Shown: positions 33,161-40,823 of the stretch, one piece after another
How positions within the stretch are numbered: the stretch's first letter is position 1
Layout of the letters: the number at the start of each line of letters is the position of its first letter
Source: Agromyces hippuratus
GTDB taxonomy: Bacteria > Actinomycetota > Actinomycetes > Actinomycetales > Microbacteriaceae
Length of the DNA stretch: 64,000 nucleotides
Direction: 5' to 3'
Assembly (NCBI RefSeq): GCF_013410355.1
Contig: NZ_JACCFI010000001.1
Coordinates: 2,790,001 to 2,854,000 of the forward strand
The notes under the pieces: generated by a model
Seen by the model: the letters and a program-made list of their open reading frames with translations, nothing else
What the model was told of the DNA's origin: nothing
The model's database searches: none
Translations under genes and position numbers: made by a program

Positions 33161-33404
33161 TCAGTGCTCGTCGGGGTGGCATCCGATCGACGATCTTCAC
33201 TCAGCCGGATACGAGACAATGTCAGTGCTCGTTGGTGCTGCATCCGATCGCCGATCTTCACTCAGCCGGATACGAGACAATGTCAGTGCTCGTTGGTGCT
33301 GCATCCGATCGCCGATCTTCACTCAGCCGGATACGAGACAATGTCAGTGCTCGTTGGTGCTGCATCCGATCGCCGATCTTCACTCAGCCGGATACGAGAC
33401 AATG
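33161..33404 (+). repeat. Four tandem 61-bp repeats ending in the hemE start codon
   Basis: Copies at 33161-33221, 33222-33282, 33283-33343 and 33344-33404. Copies 2-4 are identical; copy 1 differs at five positions. Each unit begins TCAGTGCTCG and ends GGATACGAGACAATG, so every unit ends in an ATG followed by TCA. The last ATG (33402-33404) is the hemE start. Three units equal 183 bp, so the first ATG (33219) is in frame with hemE without stops, while the two middle ones are not. The array may multiply a promoter or a translation start. Confidence 0.9.
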
Positions 33405-34604
33405 TCAGGCGTGATCCTCTCCCCGCAGCATCCGCTCTCCGCCGGCCTGACCTCCGACTCGCGACTCGTGCGCGCATACAGAGGAGAGCGCTCCGACGCC
33501 ACGCCCGTGTGGTTCATGCGCCAGGCCGGTCGCTCGCTGCCCGAGTACCGCGACCTCCGCGTCGGCACCCGCATGCTCGACGCCTGCCTCGATCCCGCGA
33601 TGGCGAGCGAGATCACGCTGCAGCCCGTGCGCCGCCACAAGGTCGACGCGGGCATCTTCTTCAGCGACATCGTCGTGCCGCTGAAGCTCGTGGGCGTCGA
33701 CGTCGAGATCCAGCCCGGTCGCGGACCGGTCTTCGGCAGGGCCTACGCGGATGCCGCGGGCGTCGCCGAACTCACGGCGATCGACCCTGCGCGGCTCGAC
33801 GAGACATCCGCCCCCATCACCGAGGCCGTCGCGCGCACGGTCGCCGAGCTGAACACGACCGTGCCCGCCGGGTCGATCTCGACCGGCTCGGTCTCGACCG
33901 GCTCGGTCTCGACAGGCTCGACCAGCAGGGGGAGCACCCCGCTCATCGGCTTCGCCGGTGCCCCCTTCACCCTCGCCGCATATCTCACCGAGGGCGGCCC
34001 CTCGAAGGACCACCTCGCCGCCCGCACGCTCATGCACGCCGACCCGGGCGCCTGGCGCGCGCTCATGGACTGGACCGCCGAGCTCACCGGCCGCTTCCTG
34101 CGCACGCAGGTGCTCGCCGGGGCATCCGCTGCCCAGCTCTTCGACTCGTGGGCCGGCGCGATCTCGCTCGCCGACTACGAGACGCACGTCGCCCCCGCCT
34201 CGGCGGCGGCCCTCGCCCACGTGCACGACCTCGCCTACGAGACGACGGATGCCTCGGGCGCCTCGTCCACCCGCAGCGTTCCCGTCGTGCACTTCGGCGT
34301 CGGCACCGGCGAGCTGCTCGGCGCGATGCACGGCATCGGCGTCGACACGGTCGGCGTCGACTACCGCATCCCGCTCGACGTCGCCGTGCAGCGCGTGGGC
34401 GAGGGCGTGCCGCTGCAGGGCAACCTCGATCCGGCGCTGCTCGCCGCCCCCTGGCCCGTGCTCGAGGCCGCCGTGCGCGACGTGCTGCGCCGCGGCGAGG
34501 CCGCCCCCGCCCACGTCTTCAACCTCGGCCACGGCGTGCCGCCCGAGACCGACCCGACCGTGCTGACGCGCGTCGTCGAGCTCGTGCACGAGGCATCGGC
34601 ATGA
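33402..34604 (+). CDS. hemE: Uroporphyrinogen decarboxylase
   Basis: A 400-aa enzyme that decarboxylates uroporphyrinogen III to coproporphyrinogen III. Seen: WFMRQAGRSLPEYR (the substrate-binding Arg motif), FFSDIVVPLKLVG with the catalytic Asp, PLIGFAGAPFTLAAYL, and FNLGHGVPPETDP near the C-terminus. It is about 45 residues longer than usual. Part of the excess is a Ser/Thr/Gly repeat at residues 157-178 (STGSV repeated), encoded by a captured REP-like repeat. The ATG at 33402 is the last codon of a 61-bp repeat; an in-frame ATG 61 codons upstream is possible but its extension is repeat-encoded. The stop overlaps hemY. Confidence 0.95.
   Translation: MSGVILSPQHPLSAGLTSDSRLVRAYRGERSDATPVWFMRQAGRSLPEYRDLRVGTRMLDACLDPAMASEITLQPVRRHKVDAGIFFSDIVVPLKLVGVDVEIQPGRGPVFGRAYADAAGVAELTAIDPARLDETSAPITEAVARTVAELNTTVPAGSISTGSVSTGSVSTGSTSRGSTPLIGFAGAPFTLAAYLTEGGPSKDHLAARTLMHADPGAWRALMDWTAELTGRFLRTQVLAGASAAQLFDSWAGAISLADYETHVAPASAAALAHVHDLAYETTDASGASSTRSVPVVHFGVGTGELLGAMHGIGVDTVGVDYRIPLDVAVQRVGEGVPLQGNLDPALLAAPWPVLEAAVRDVLRRGEAAPAHVFNLGHGVPPETDPTVLTRVVELVHEASA
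33875..33930 (+). repeat. REP-like repeat captured in frame inside hemE
   Basis: Three consecutive copies of a 15-bp unit (GATCTCGACCGGCTCG, GTCTCGACCGGCTCG, GTCTCGACAGGCTCG) followed by ACCAGCAGGG. The third copy plus this tail matches the intergenic element at 5315-5412 in 20 of 24 positions or better. It encodes a Ser-Thr-Gly-Ser-Val pentapeptide repeat in a loop just before the conserved PLIGFAGAPF segment. Confidence 0.75.
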
Positions 34605-36151
34605 GCGACGCGATGACGCCGGGGACGGCACCCGGCGCCGTGCCCGCAGCCGACCCGGCCGCAGCGCCCGTCGTCGAACGCGCGACCGCCGACGTCGTCG
34701 TGATCGGCGGCGGCGTCGCGGGCCTCGTCGCCGCACTCGAGTGCGCGAAGGTCGGCCTGCAGGTCACCGTGCTCGAGCGCCGCGACGAACTGGGCGGATG
34801 CGTCGGCCGCATCGAACTCGACGGCCTGAGCCTCGACAGCGGGGCCGAGTCGTTCGCGACCCGCGGCGGCGCCGTCGCCGAACTGCTCGGCTCCCTCGGC
34901 CTCGACGCCGACATCGAGAACCCGAACCCCGCGGGCGCCTGGCTCGTGATGCCCGGCAAGCAGGGCCTCGACGCGGCACCGCTGCCGAAGACGGGCATGC
35001 TCGGCATCCCGTCGAACCCGCTCGGCGACGACGTGCGCCGCATCATCGGCTGGAACGGCGCGATCCGCGCCTACGTCGATCGGGTGAAGCCGATCCTCAC
35101 CATCGGGCGCGCCCGCAGCCTCGGCGAGCTCGTGCGCTCGCGCATGGGCCAGGCCGTGCTCGACCGGCTCGTCACCCCGATCTCCGCCGGCGTCTACTCC
35201 TCGAATCCCGACGACCTCGACCTCGACATCGTCGCCCCCGGGCTCAACGAGGCGATGACCCGCACCGGCTCGCTCTCGGGCGGCGTCGGGCAACTCCTCG
35301 AGGAGCGCAAGGCCGGCACCGCCGTGCGCGGCATCCGGGGCGGCATGCACCGCCTCGTCGACGCCCTCGAGCACGAACTCGCCCGGTTCGGCGTCACGAT
35401 CGTGCGCGGCGCCGAGGTCACCGGGCTCGAGCGCGACGGGTCCGCGGGAGCAGGCTCCGAGGCACCCGGATGGGTCGTCACCGCGACGACCGAGGCGGGC
35501 GAGCTGCTCGTGACCGCTCCCGATGTCGTGCTCGCGGCCTCCGGCCACGCGGCCCTCGCCCTCGTCGACGACGCGCTCGACGGCTGGACGCACACGAGCG
35601 GCTCCGACGGCGGGGCGTGGCCCCCCGCGGCATCCGTCGAACTCGTCACCCTCGTGCTCGACGCGCCCGAGCTCGACGCCGCCCCGCGTGGAACCGGCGT
35701 GCTCGTCGCCGCCGACGCGCCCGGGGTGACGGCGAAGGCCCTCACGCACTCGACCGCGAAGTGGTCGTGGCTCGCCGAGCAGGCGGGCGGCCGCCACGTC
35801 GTGCGCCTCTCCTACGGGCGCGCCGGTGCGGCGAACCCGCTCGACGGGCGCACCGACGCCGAGGTCGCCGAGCTCGCACTCGCCGATGCCGCGCTGCTCC
35901 TCGGCGTGCCCCTCGACGAGCGGATGCTCCGCGCCTCGGGCCGCACCGTGTGGCGCGACGCCATCTCGCAGGCGGCCATCGGCCAGCGCGAGCGGGTGCA
36001 CGCCCTCGAGGACGCCCTCGCGGCCGAGCCCGGCATCGAGGCGACCGGTTCGTGGGTCGCGGGCACCGGTCTCGCCTCCGTCGTGCCGCACGCGCTGGAG
36101 GCCGCTCGTCGCATCCGGCATCGCCGGGTGCAGCCCGACGGCAACGCATAG
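34601..36151 (+). CDS. hemY: Coproporphyrinogen III / protoporphyrinogen oxidase (HemY/CgoX)
   Basis: A 516-aa FAD enzyme. After a ~27-residue Ala/Pro-rich N-terminus comes the dinucleotide motif VVVIGGGVAGLVAALECAKVG and VTVLERRDELGGCVGRIE. SGAESFATRGG and TPISAGVYSSNPDDLDL are typical of Gram-positive HemY. In actinobacteria with HemQ, this enzyme oxidises coproporphyrinogen III to coproporphyrin III in the coproporphyrin-dependent pathway; hemQ and hemH are both present downstream, supporting that assignment. Its ATG overlaps the hemE stop (ATGA). Confidence 0.92.
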   Translation: MSDAMTPGTAPGAVPAADPAAAPVVERATADVVVIGGGVAGLVAALECAKVGLQVTVLERRDELGGCVGRIELDGLSLDSGAESFATRGGAVAELLGSLGLDADIENPNPAGAWLVMPGKQGLDAAPLPKTGMLGIPSNPLGDDVRRIIGWNGAIRAYVDRVKPILTIGRARSLGELVRSRMGQAVLDRLVTPISAGVYSSNPDDLDLDIVAPGLNEAMTRTGSLSGGVGQLLEERKAGTAVRGIRGGMHRLVDALEHELARFGVTIVRGAEVTGLERDGSAGAGSEAPGWVVTATTEAGELLVTAPDVVLAASGHAALALVDDALDGWTHTSGSDGGAWPPAASVELVTLVLDAPELDAAPRGTGVLVAADAPGVTAKALTHSTAKWSWLAEQAGGRHVVRLSYGRAGAANPLDGRTDAEVAELALADAALLLGVPLDERMLRASGRTVWRDAISQAAIGQRERVHALEDALAAEPGIEATGSWVAGTGLASVVPHALEAARRIRHRRVQPDGNA

Positions 36152-36180
36152 CCGGAACGGAATATTTCGACGCAACCCCC

Positions 36181-36208
36181 TTGCGCCGCCTCGTGCGGGG
36201 TCTACGCT
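36181..36208 (+). promoter_or_regulatory. Promoter for the small envelope-protein operon
   Basis: -35 TTGCGC (36181-36186), a 16-bp spacer, and -10 TACGCT (36203-36208). The leader of about 35-40 nt holds GGGGGAG before the start of the YtxH-like gene. Confidence 0.45.
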
Positions 36209-36251
36209 GGAAACGTCGCTGTGGTGAATCACAGGGGGAGATGGGGTGCAC

Positions 36252-36737
36252 ATGAAAGGCAAGATCCTCTTCGTCGTGGGGCTCGGAGTCGGCTACGTGC
36301 TCGGTACGCGCGCCGGTCGAGAGCGCTACGAGCAGATCCGCAAGGCGGCCGAGGGCGTGTGGAACACGCCGGTCGTGCAGCAGGGCGTCGACACCGTGAA
36401 GGGGTTCGCGGCCGAGAAGGTCGGCGACCTCTCGGACACCGTGCTCGACGGCGTGAAGTCGCTCATCGGCAACGCGACCCGCGGCACCGGCGCCACCAGG
36501 AACGACGTGAGCAGCGCGGCGAAGACCGCGAAGCAGAACGTCTCGAAGACCGCCGCCGCAGCGAAGTCCGCCGTCGACAGCGCGGCCTCCGCGCTCGACG
36601 ACGCGATCGACGACGCCGCAGAGCTCGCGTCATCCGCAGCATCCGGTGCGAAGACCACCGCGACGAGCACGGCGAAGCGCGCCCCGACCAAGCGCAGCAC
36701 GACGGGCAAGGCCAAGCCCGCCGCATCCGACTCCTGA
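36252..36737 (+). CDS. YtxH-like envelope protein
   Basis: A 161-aa protein. One N-terminal transmembrane segment (ILFVVGLGVGYVLGT) is directly followed by RAGRERYEQIRKAAEGVW, the signature of YtxH-domain proteins. The rest is a long Ala/Ser/Lys-rich, probably helical or disordered tail (AAKSAVDSAASALDDAIDDAA) ending in a basic, histone-H1-like stretch (TKRSTTGKAKPAAS). The start could be the ATG at 36252 or a GTG two codons upstream; GGGGGAG at 36234-36240 serves either. It is followed by a holin-family protein and a DUF3618 protein, a set common in actinobacteria. Function unknown. Confidence 0.75.
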   Translation: MKGKILFVVGLGVGYVLGTRAGRERYEQIRKAAEGVWNTPVVQQGVDTVKGFAAEKVGDLSDTVLDGVKSLIGNATRGTGATRNDVSSAAKTAKQNVSKTAAAAKSAVDSAASALDDAIDDAAELASSAASGAKTTATSTAKRAPTKRSTTGKAKPAASDS

Positions 36738-36756
36738 ACACGGTGGTGATTCTGCG

Positions 36757-37164
36757 ATGACCGCGCCCTCGAACGACGACCGCTCACTCTTCACGCTGAT
36801 CGGCGACCTGCCCGACACGATCTCGTCGCTCGTGCGCGCCGAGATCGACCAGATCAAGGCCGAGGTCTCGTACAAGGTCAAGCACTTCGGCATCGGCTCG
36901 GGGCTCGTCGCAGGCGCCGCCGTCGTCGGCGTCTTCCTGCTCTTCACGCTCATCACCACGGCGATCTTCGCGCTGGCGCTCGTGATGCCGGCGTGGGCCG
37001 CCGCGCTCACCGTCTCGGGCGTGCTGCTGCTGATCATCGCGATCCTGCTGTGGATCGCCTACATCAACTTCAAGCGGGGTTCGGAGCCCCTCGAGTCGGT
37101 CGAGAGCCTGAAGGCCGACCTCGATGCCCTGAAGGGAACGGGTGACTATGACCGCCGCTTCTGA
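36757..37164 (+). CDS. Phage-holin-family membrane protein (Act_Hol/DUF1469-like)
   Basis: A 135-aa protein with an amphipathic N-terminal region (SLFTLIGDLPDTISSLVRAEIDQIKAEV) and two hydrophobic helices (about residues 48-72 and 78-104), followed by a charged C-terminal tail. This matches the chromosomal 'putative actinobacterial holin-X' family. Despite the name, no phage genes are near, and the protein is probably a resident envelope component. It sits between the YtxH-like and DUF3618 genes, overlapping the latter by 17 bp, so all three form one operon. Confidence 0.82.
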   Translation: MTAPSNDDRSLFTLIGDLPDTISSLVRAEIDQIKAEVSYKVKHFGIGSGLVAGAAVVGVFLLFTLITTAIFALALVMPAWAAALTVSGVLLLIIAILLWIAYINFKRGSEPLESVESLKADLDALKGTGDYDRRF

Positions 37165-37459
37165 TGCCACCGGCTCCAGCCTCTCGAAGCGCGACAGCGC
37201 CGCACGCGAGCGCAACCTCACGCGCGTGCAGGCGAAGATCGCCTCCCAGCAGGCCCGTGCCGAGTTCGCCGAGACGCTGAACGCGCTCGAAGACAAGCTC
37301 AACGTGCCGAAGCAGGTCGGCATCCGCACCGAGCGCGCCAAGCGCAAGCTGCGCCGCTTCGCCGACGAGCAGCCCATTGCGGCGGTCGTCGTGGCCGTCG
37401 GCGTCGTGGCCGCCGTCGGCATCGGCGTGTGGCTCGTCGTGCGGTCGAAGCTCGACTGA
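37148..37459 (+). CDS. DUF3618 domain membrane protein
   Basis: A 103-aa protein. The region ARAEFAETLNALEDKLNVPKQ is the DUF3618 core (usually 'R..LA.Tl..L..kl.p'), followed by a basic segment and a single C-terminal transmembrane helix (PIAAVVVAVGVVAAVGIGVWLVV) ending in RSKLD. A tail-anchored topology with the N-terminus in the cytoplasm is likely. The ATG at 37148 lies inside the 3' end of the holin-family gene; a GTG two codons upstream is an alternative. Function unknown; the trio may help envelope stability. Confidence 0.82.
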   Translation: MTAASDATGSSLSKRDSAARERNLTRVQAKIASQQARAEFAETLNALEDKLNVPKQVGIRTERAKRKLRRFADEQPIAAVVVAVGVVAAVGIGVWLVVRSKLD

Positions 37460-37466
37460 TCGCGCC

Positions 37467-38141
37467 GTGGCCTCAGCCACCACCGGCACCACCGTGGACC
37501 GGGTCGCGGATCTCATCCGGGCCGAGATCCTGAGCGGGGTGCTCGCCCCCGACACGCCCCTCCGCGAGGAGGCCGCGGCCGAGCAGTTCGGGGTCTCCCG
37601 CCACACCGTGCGCGCCGCGTTCCAGCGGCTCGTCGCCGAGCGGCTCGCCGTCGCGGAGGCCTATCGCGGTGTGCGGGTCGCGAGCTTCGATCGCGCCCAC
37701 GTGATCGCGCTGCAGCAGTTGCGCGCCGCGCTCGAGGTCGAGGCCGTTCGCATCGTCGGCGAGCGTCACGGCGAGGCCTGGCCCGACGAGGTGCTGGCGC
37801 CGGCGCGAGCGACGCTCGACGCGCTCGATCGGCTCGCCGACGGCGGCGGCGACGGCTACCCCGACGACGCAGGCGAGGGCATCGACTGGCTCGAGGTCGA
37901 GCGCCTGCACGCCGAGTTCCATCATGCGATCGTCGCGGCATCGGCGAGCCCTCGCATCATCGAGGCGCACGCCGCGCTCGGCAGCGAGCTGCTGCTCTTC
38001 CTGCTGCACGTGCGTCCGCACTACACGCTCGACACGCTCATCGAGGAGCACCGCGCCCTGCTCGACGAGCTCCCGACCCGCGGCGGCGACGCCGTACGGG
38101 AGCATCTCGAGCACTCCACCAGACTCCTCATCGGCGCCTGA
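37467..38141 (+). CDS. GntR family transcriptional regulator (FCD type)
   Basis: A 224-aa regulator. An N-terminal winged helix, VDRVADLIRAEILSGVLAPDTPLREEAAAEQFGVSRHTVRAAFQRL, is followed by an all-helical FCD-type effector domain with metal-binding-like residues in LHAEFHHAIVAASASPRIIEAH and HRALLDELPTRG. It begins with GTG seven bases after the DUF3618 stop and has no clear ribosome site, suggesting read-through translation of the upstream operon. The next gene, a methyltransferase, begins 37 bp downstream, possibly in the same unit. Ligand unknown. Confidence 0.87.
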   Translation: MASATTGTTVDRVADLIRAEILSGVLAPDTPLREEAAAEQFGVSRHTVRAAFQRLVAERLAVAEAYRGVRVASFDRAHVIALQQLRAALEVEAVRIVGERHGEAWPDEVLAPARATLDALDRLADGGGDGYPDDAGEGIDWLEVERLHAEFHHAIVAASASPRIIEAHAALGSELLLFLLHVRPHYTLDTLIEEHRALLDELPTRGGDAVREHLEHSTRLLIGA

Positions 38142-38178
38142 CGCGACCGCGCCGGGCCGGAAGGAAGGAGCCGTCGAA

Positions 38179-39288
38179 ATGACGGAACAGCCCGACACGA
38201 CGCCCGCGCCCGGAGACGGCGATGCGACGACGGCCTTCGCGGAACGCGTCTTCGGCGACATGCTCGGCGCGTTCGAACTGCTCAGCATCCACCTCGGCGA
38301 TCGGCTCGGCTGGTACCGTGCGCTCGCCGACGGAGGGCCGCTCGACCCGCCCACGCTCGCCGAGCGCACGGGAACCTACGAGCGCTACGCCCGCGAGTGG
38401 CTCGAGCAGCAGGCCGTCTACGGCATCCTCACCGTCGACGACGCCGAGCCCGGGGCATCCGACCGCCGATTCGCCCTGCCGCCGGCGCATGCCGATGCCC
38501 TCGTGAATCCCGACTCGCTCGACTACGTCGCTCCCCTCGGACGCTTCATCGCCGCGGTCGGCGCGCAACTCGGGCCGCTGCTCGAGGCGTACCGGTCGGG
38601 CGGGGGCGTCTCGTGGGCGCAGCTCGGCGATGAGGCGCGATCGGCGCAGGGCGACATCAACCGGCCGTGGTTCCTGCACCGGCTCGGCGACGCGCTCGCG
38701 AGCGTCCCGTCGCTGCATGACGTGCTCTCGCGGCCCGGCGCGCGCATCGCCGACATCGGAATGGGGCACGGCTGGTCGTCGATCGCCCTGGCACGGGCGT
38801 ACCCGTCTGCGCGGGTCGAGGGCTTCGACGTCGACGCCGAATCGGTCGTCGCCGCACGCAGGCACGCCGATGAGGCGCATGTCGGCGACCGGGTGCGGTT
38901 CCACCACGTCGCGGGCGAGGGCATTCCGCAGGAGGCCGTCTTCGACGCGGCGTTCGTGTTCGAGGCGCTGCACGACATGCCGTTCCCGGTCGAGGTGCTG
39001 ACCTCGATCAGGCGCGCCGTGAAGCGCGACGGCGAGGTCGTGATCATGGACGAGGCGGTGGCCGAGGCGTTCGCACCCGACGGCGACGACGTCGAGCGCA
39101 TCATGTACGGCTACAGCATCTTCATGTGCCTGCCCGATGGGCTGTCCATGCCCGGGTCAGTCGGCACGGGAACCGTGATGCGCCAGTCGACCCTCGAGCG
39201 ATACGCCCGCGAGGCAGGGTTCTCCGGCATCGAACTGCTGACGATCGAGGAGTTCGCGTTCTTCCGCTTCACACGGCTGCTCCACTGA
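38179..39288 (+). CDS. Class I SAM-dependent methyltransferase
   Basis: A 369-aa methyltransferase. The N-terminal ~130 residues form a winged-helix-like dimerisation domain (FELLSIHLGDRLGWYRALADGGPLDPPTLAERTGTYERYAREWL). The Rossmann SAM-binding core begins at ARIADIGMGHGWSSIALARAYPSARVEGFDVD, with the acidic residue in FDVD. VIMDEAV lies in the later strand. The layout resembles O-methyltransferase or rhodoquinone/ubiquinone-type enzymes. GGAAGGAG lies eight bases before the ATG, an excellent ribosome site. It converges on crtEb with a 23-bp gap. Substrate unknown. Confidence 0.85.
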   Translation: MTEQPDTTPAPGDGDATTAFAERVFGDMLGAFELLSIHLGDRLGWYRALADGGPLDPPTLAERTGTYERYAREWLEQQAVYGILTVDDAEPGASDRRFALPPAHADALVNPDSLDYVAPLGRFIAAVGAQLGPLLEAYRSGGGVSWAQLGDEARSAQGDINRPWFLHRLGDALASVPSLHDVLSRPGARIADIGMGHGWSSIALARAYPSARVEGFDVDAESVVAARRHADEAHVGDRVRFHHVAGEGIPQEAVFDAAFVFEALHDMPFPVEVLTSIRRAVKRDGEVVIMDEAVAEAFAPDGDDVERIMYGYSIFMCLPDGLSMPGSVGTGTVMRQSTLERYAREAGFSGIELLTIEEFAFFRFTRLLH

Positions 39289-39311
39289 GCGGATGCCGCG
39301 GCATCGCGGGG

Positions 39312-40199
39312 TCATGCCGTGATGGCGGCGTACCAGATGAGCAGCATGGTCACCAGGAATCCGACGACGTAGTTGATGGCGAGGAACCATCGCCACCCGG
39401 CGTTCGCCCGACCCGACGAGGCATCGGTGACGCCGGCGAACGGCGCGGCCGCGGCGATGTACGGCACCACCAGCACTGCGGCGAGCGGGCCGGGCCATGT
39501 CGTGGCGAGCATGAGCACGCCGGCCATCACCCACATGGCGATCGCGAACCGAACGGTCCGGCGCGCCCCGAGCGCGGTCGCGATCGAGGCGATGCCTGCT
39601 GCGCGGTCGGGCACGACGTCCTGCACGGCGCCGAAGGCGTGACTCGCGATGCCCCAGGCCAGGAATGCGAGGAGCAGGGCGAGCAGGGGAGGGGTGAACG
39701 CCGCGCCCGCGAGCACGAGCCCGTAGATCGCCGGGCTCACGAAGTGCACGCTCGAGGTCAGCGAGTCGAGGAACGGCACCTCCTTGAAGCGCAGCCCGGG
39801 CACCGAGTAGGCCGCGACCGCGAAGAGGCTCACCGCGAGCACGGCCCACGACGCCGGGTCGCCGAGGGCGAGCAGCACGACGACGAACGGCGCGCAGGTC
39901 GCGATGGCGGCGACGATGGTCAAGCGATGCCGATCCGGCACGAGGAGTGCTCCCTCGACGCCGCCCTTGCGCGGGTTCGCGGCGTCGGAGGCGTAGTCGA
40001 AGACATCGTTCACGCCGTACATCGCGAGGTTGTACGGCACGAGGAAGAAGAGCGAGCCGACGATGAACGCGACGTCGATCTCGCGGGTCGTGAGGAGGTA
40101 CGCGGCTGCGAAGGGGAACGCGGTGTTCACCCAGCTCAGCGGACGGGACGCGGTGACCAGGTCGGCGATCGCGCTGCGGCGGCTGGTCTCAGTCGACAT
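39312..40199 (-). CDS. crtEb: Lycopene elongase (C50 carotenoid, UbiA family)
   Basis: A 295-aa prenyltransferase of the UbiA family with about eight hydrophobic segments. Seen: the first Asp-rich motif NDVFDYASDAAN (YGVNDVFDYASD) and the second, AVQDVVPDRAAGI. It adds two dimethylallyl units to lycopene to build the C50 skeleton (flavuxanthin-type). The gene is the last of the carotenoid operon and overlaps crtYf by 11 bp. Its position next to two small cyclase subunits is the gene order used for C50 carotenoids such as decaprenoxanthin and sarcinaxanthin. The exact end product cannot be read from sequence. Confidence 0.9.
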   Translation of the reverse strand: MSTETSRRSAIADLVTASRPLSWVNTAFPFAAAYLLTTREIDVAFIVGSLFFLVPYNLAMYGVNDVFDYASDAANPRKGGVEGALLVPDRHRLTIVAAIATCAPFVVVLLALGDPASWAVLAVSLFAVAAYSVPGLRFKEVPFLDSLTSSVHFVSPAIYGLVLAGAAFTPPLLALLLAFLAWGIASHAFGAVQDVVPDRAAGIASIATALGARRTVRFAIAMWVMAGVLMLATTWPGPLAAVLVVPYIAAAAPFAGVTDASSGRANAGWRWFLAINYVVGFLVTMLLIWYAAITA

Positions 40200-40494
40200 C
40201 GGTTCGTTCCCCCATCAGATTCCAGAGTCCGCTGAGGAGGAGGACCCCGGCGATCGGGTAGGCGAGGTCCTCGACCGGGGCGAGCCAGAGGCGAACGCCC
40301 CAGATGTGCGCATCGGCGTAGTCGAACAGACCCGTCGCGATCATGATCGAGTCGAACGCGATCGTGAGCACGACGAGCACGAGCGCGGAGACGACCAGCG
40401 CGAGCCCGTGACCGTGCGGAGCCCGACGCCACCCGAGGGCGGCGACGGCGGCCGCCACCGCGAGGAACACGGCCGAGAGCGCTGCGTAGGTCAC
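40189..40494 (-). CDS. crtYf: C50 carotenoid cyclase subunit (CrtYf-type)
   Basis: A 101-aa membrane protein with three hydrophobic segments: AALSAVFLAVAAAVAALGW, ALVVSALVLVVLTIAFDSIMIA and VEDLAYPIAGVLLLSGLW. The conserved FDxxM segment and the PVEDLAYP motif are typical of heterodimeric lycopene/flavuxanthin cyclase subunits, where the acidic pair helps catalysis. The start is a GTG at 40494 overlapping the crtYe stop (GTGA). It functions only as a heterodimer with the neighbouring subunit. Confidence 0.85.
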   Translation of the reverse strand: MTYAALSAVFLAVAAAVAALGWRRAPHGHGLALVVSALVLVVLTIAFDSIMIATGLFDYADAHIWGVRLWLAPVEDLAYPIAGVLLLSGLWNLMGERTDVD

Positions 40495-40823
40495 CCGCGC
40501 ACCTGCCTCGCCGCGATCAGGCGCAGCGCGCCCGTGTAGAGCACGAGTGTCAGGTAACAGAGGAACCCGAGGAACACGAGCTCCTCGAGCGGCAGCTCGG
40601 GGGCGAGCAGGATGCCGGTGCTCACCGCGTTCTCGGCACGGTGGAAAATGCCGAGGCCGATGCCGGCGACATCCCAAGCGAGGAAGAACGCGAGTCCGGC
40701 GGCGAGCACGACGATGGCCCGCACGCGCCGACCCGACGCCCCGAACACCAGGTGGAATCGGGCGTCGAGCAGTGCCATGCACGCGATGCCGGCGAGCAGC
40801 ACGCCGAGGTAGACGAGACTCAT
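40491..40823 (-). CDS. crtYe: C50 carotenoid cyclase subunit (CrtYe-type)
   Basis: A 110-aa membrane protein with three hydrophobic segments: YLGVLLAGIACMALLDARF, VVLAAGLAFFLAWDVAGIGLGIF and LVFLGFLCYLTLVLYTGAL. The motifs FFLAWDVAGI and LPLEELVFLG carry the conserved Asp and the Glu-Glu pair of the cyclase family. It starts within the crtI stop (ATGA) and ends within the crtYf start (GTGA), so both subunits are translated together. The product ring type (epsilon, gamma or beta) is not predictable. Confidence 0.85.
   Translation of the reverse strand: MSLVYLGVLLAGIACMALLDARFHLVFGASGRRVRAIVVLAAGLAFFLAWDVAGIGLGIFHRAENAVSTGILLAPELPLEELVFLGFLCYLTLVLYTGALRLIAARQVRG

Noticed and set aside
33161..33404. 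CRISPR array
   Set aside because: The units are contiguous with no variable spacers and include a gene's start codon, so this is a simple tandem repeat.
32837..36151. A plus-strand frame running through the 61-bp repeats and antisense or out-of-frame hemE into hemY
   Set aside because: The hemY family sequence begins at 34601 with an ATGA overlap; the upstream part is out-of-frame hemE and repeat DNA.
36757..37164. Prophage indicated by a holin-family gene
   Set aside because: No other phage genes are present, and this family is a normal chromosomal trio with YtxH-like and DUF3618 proteins in actinobacteria.
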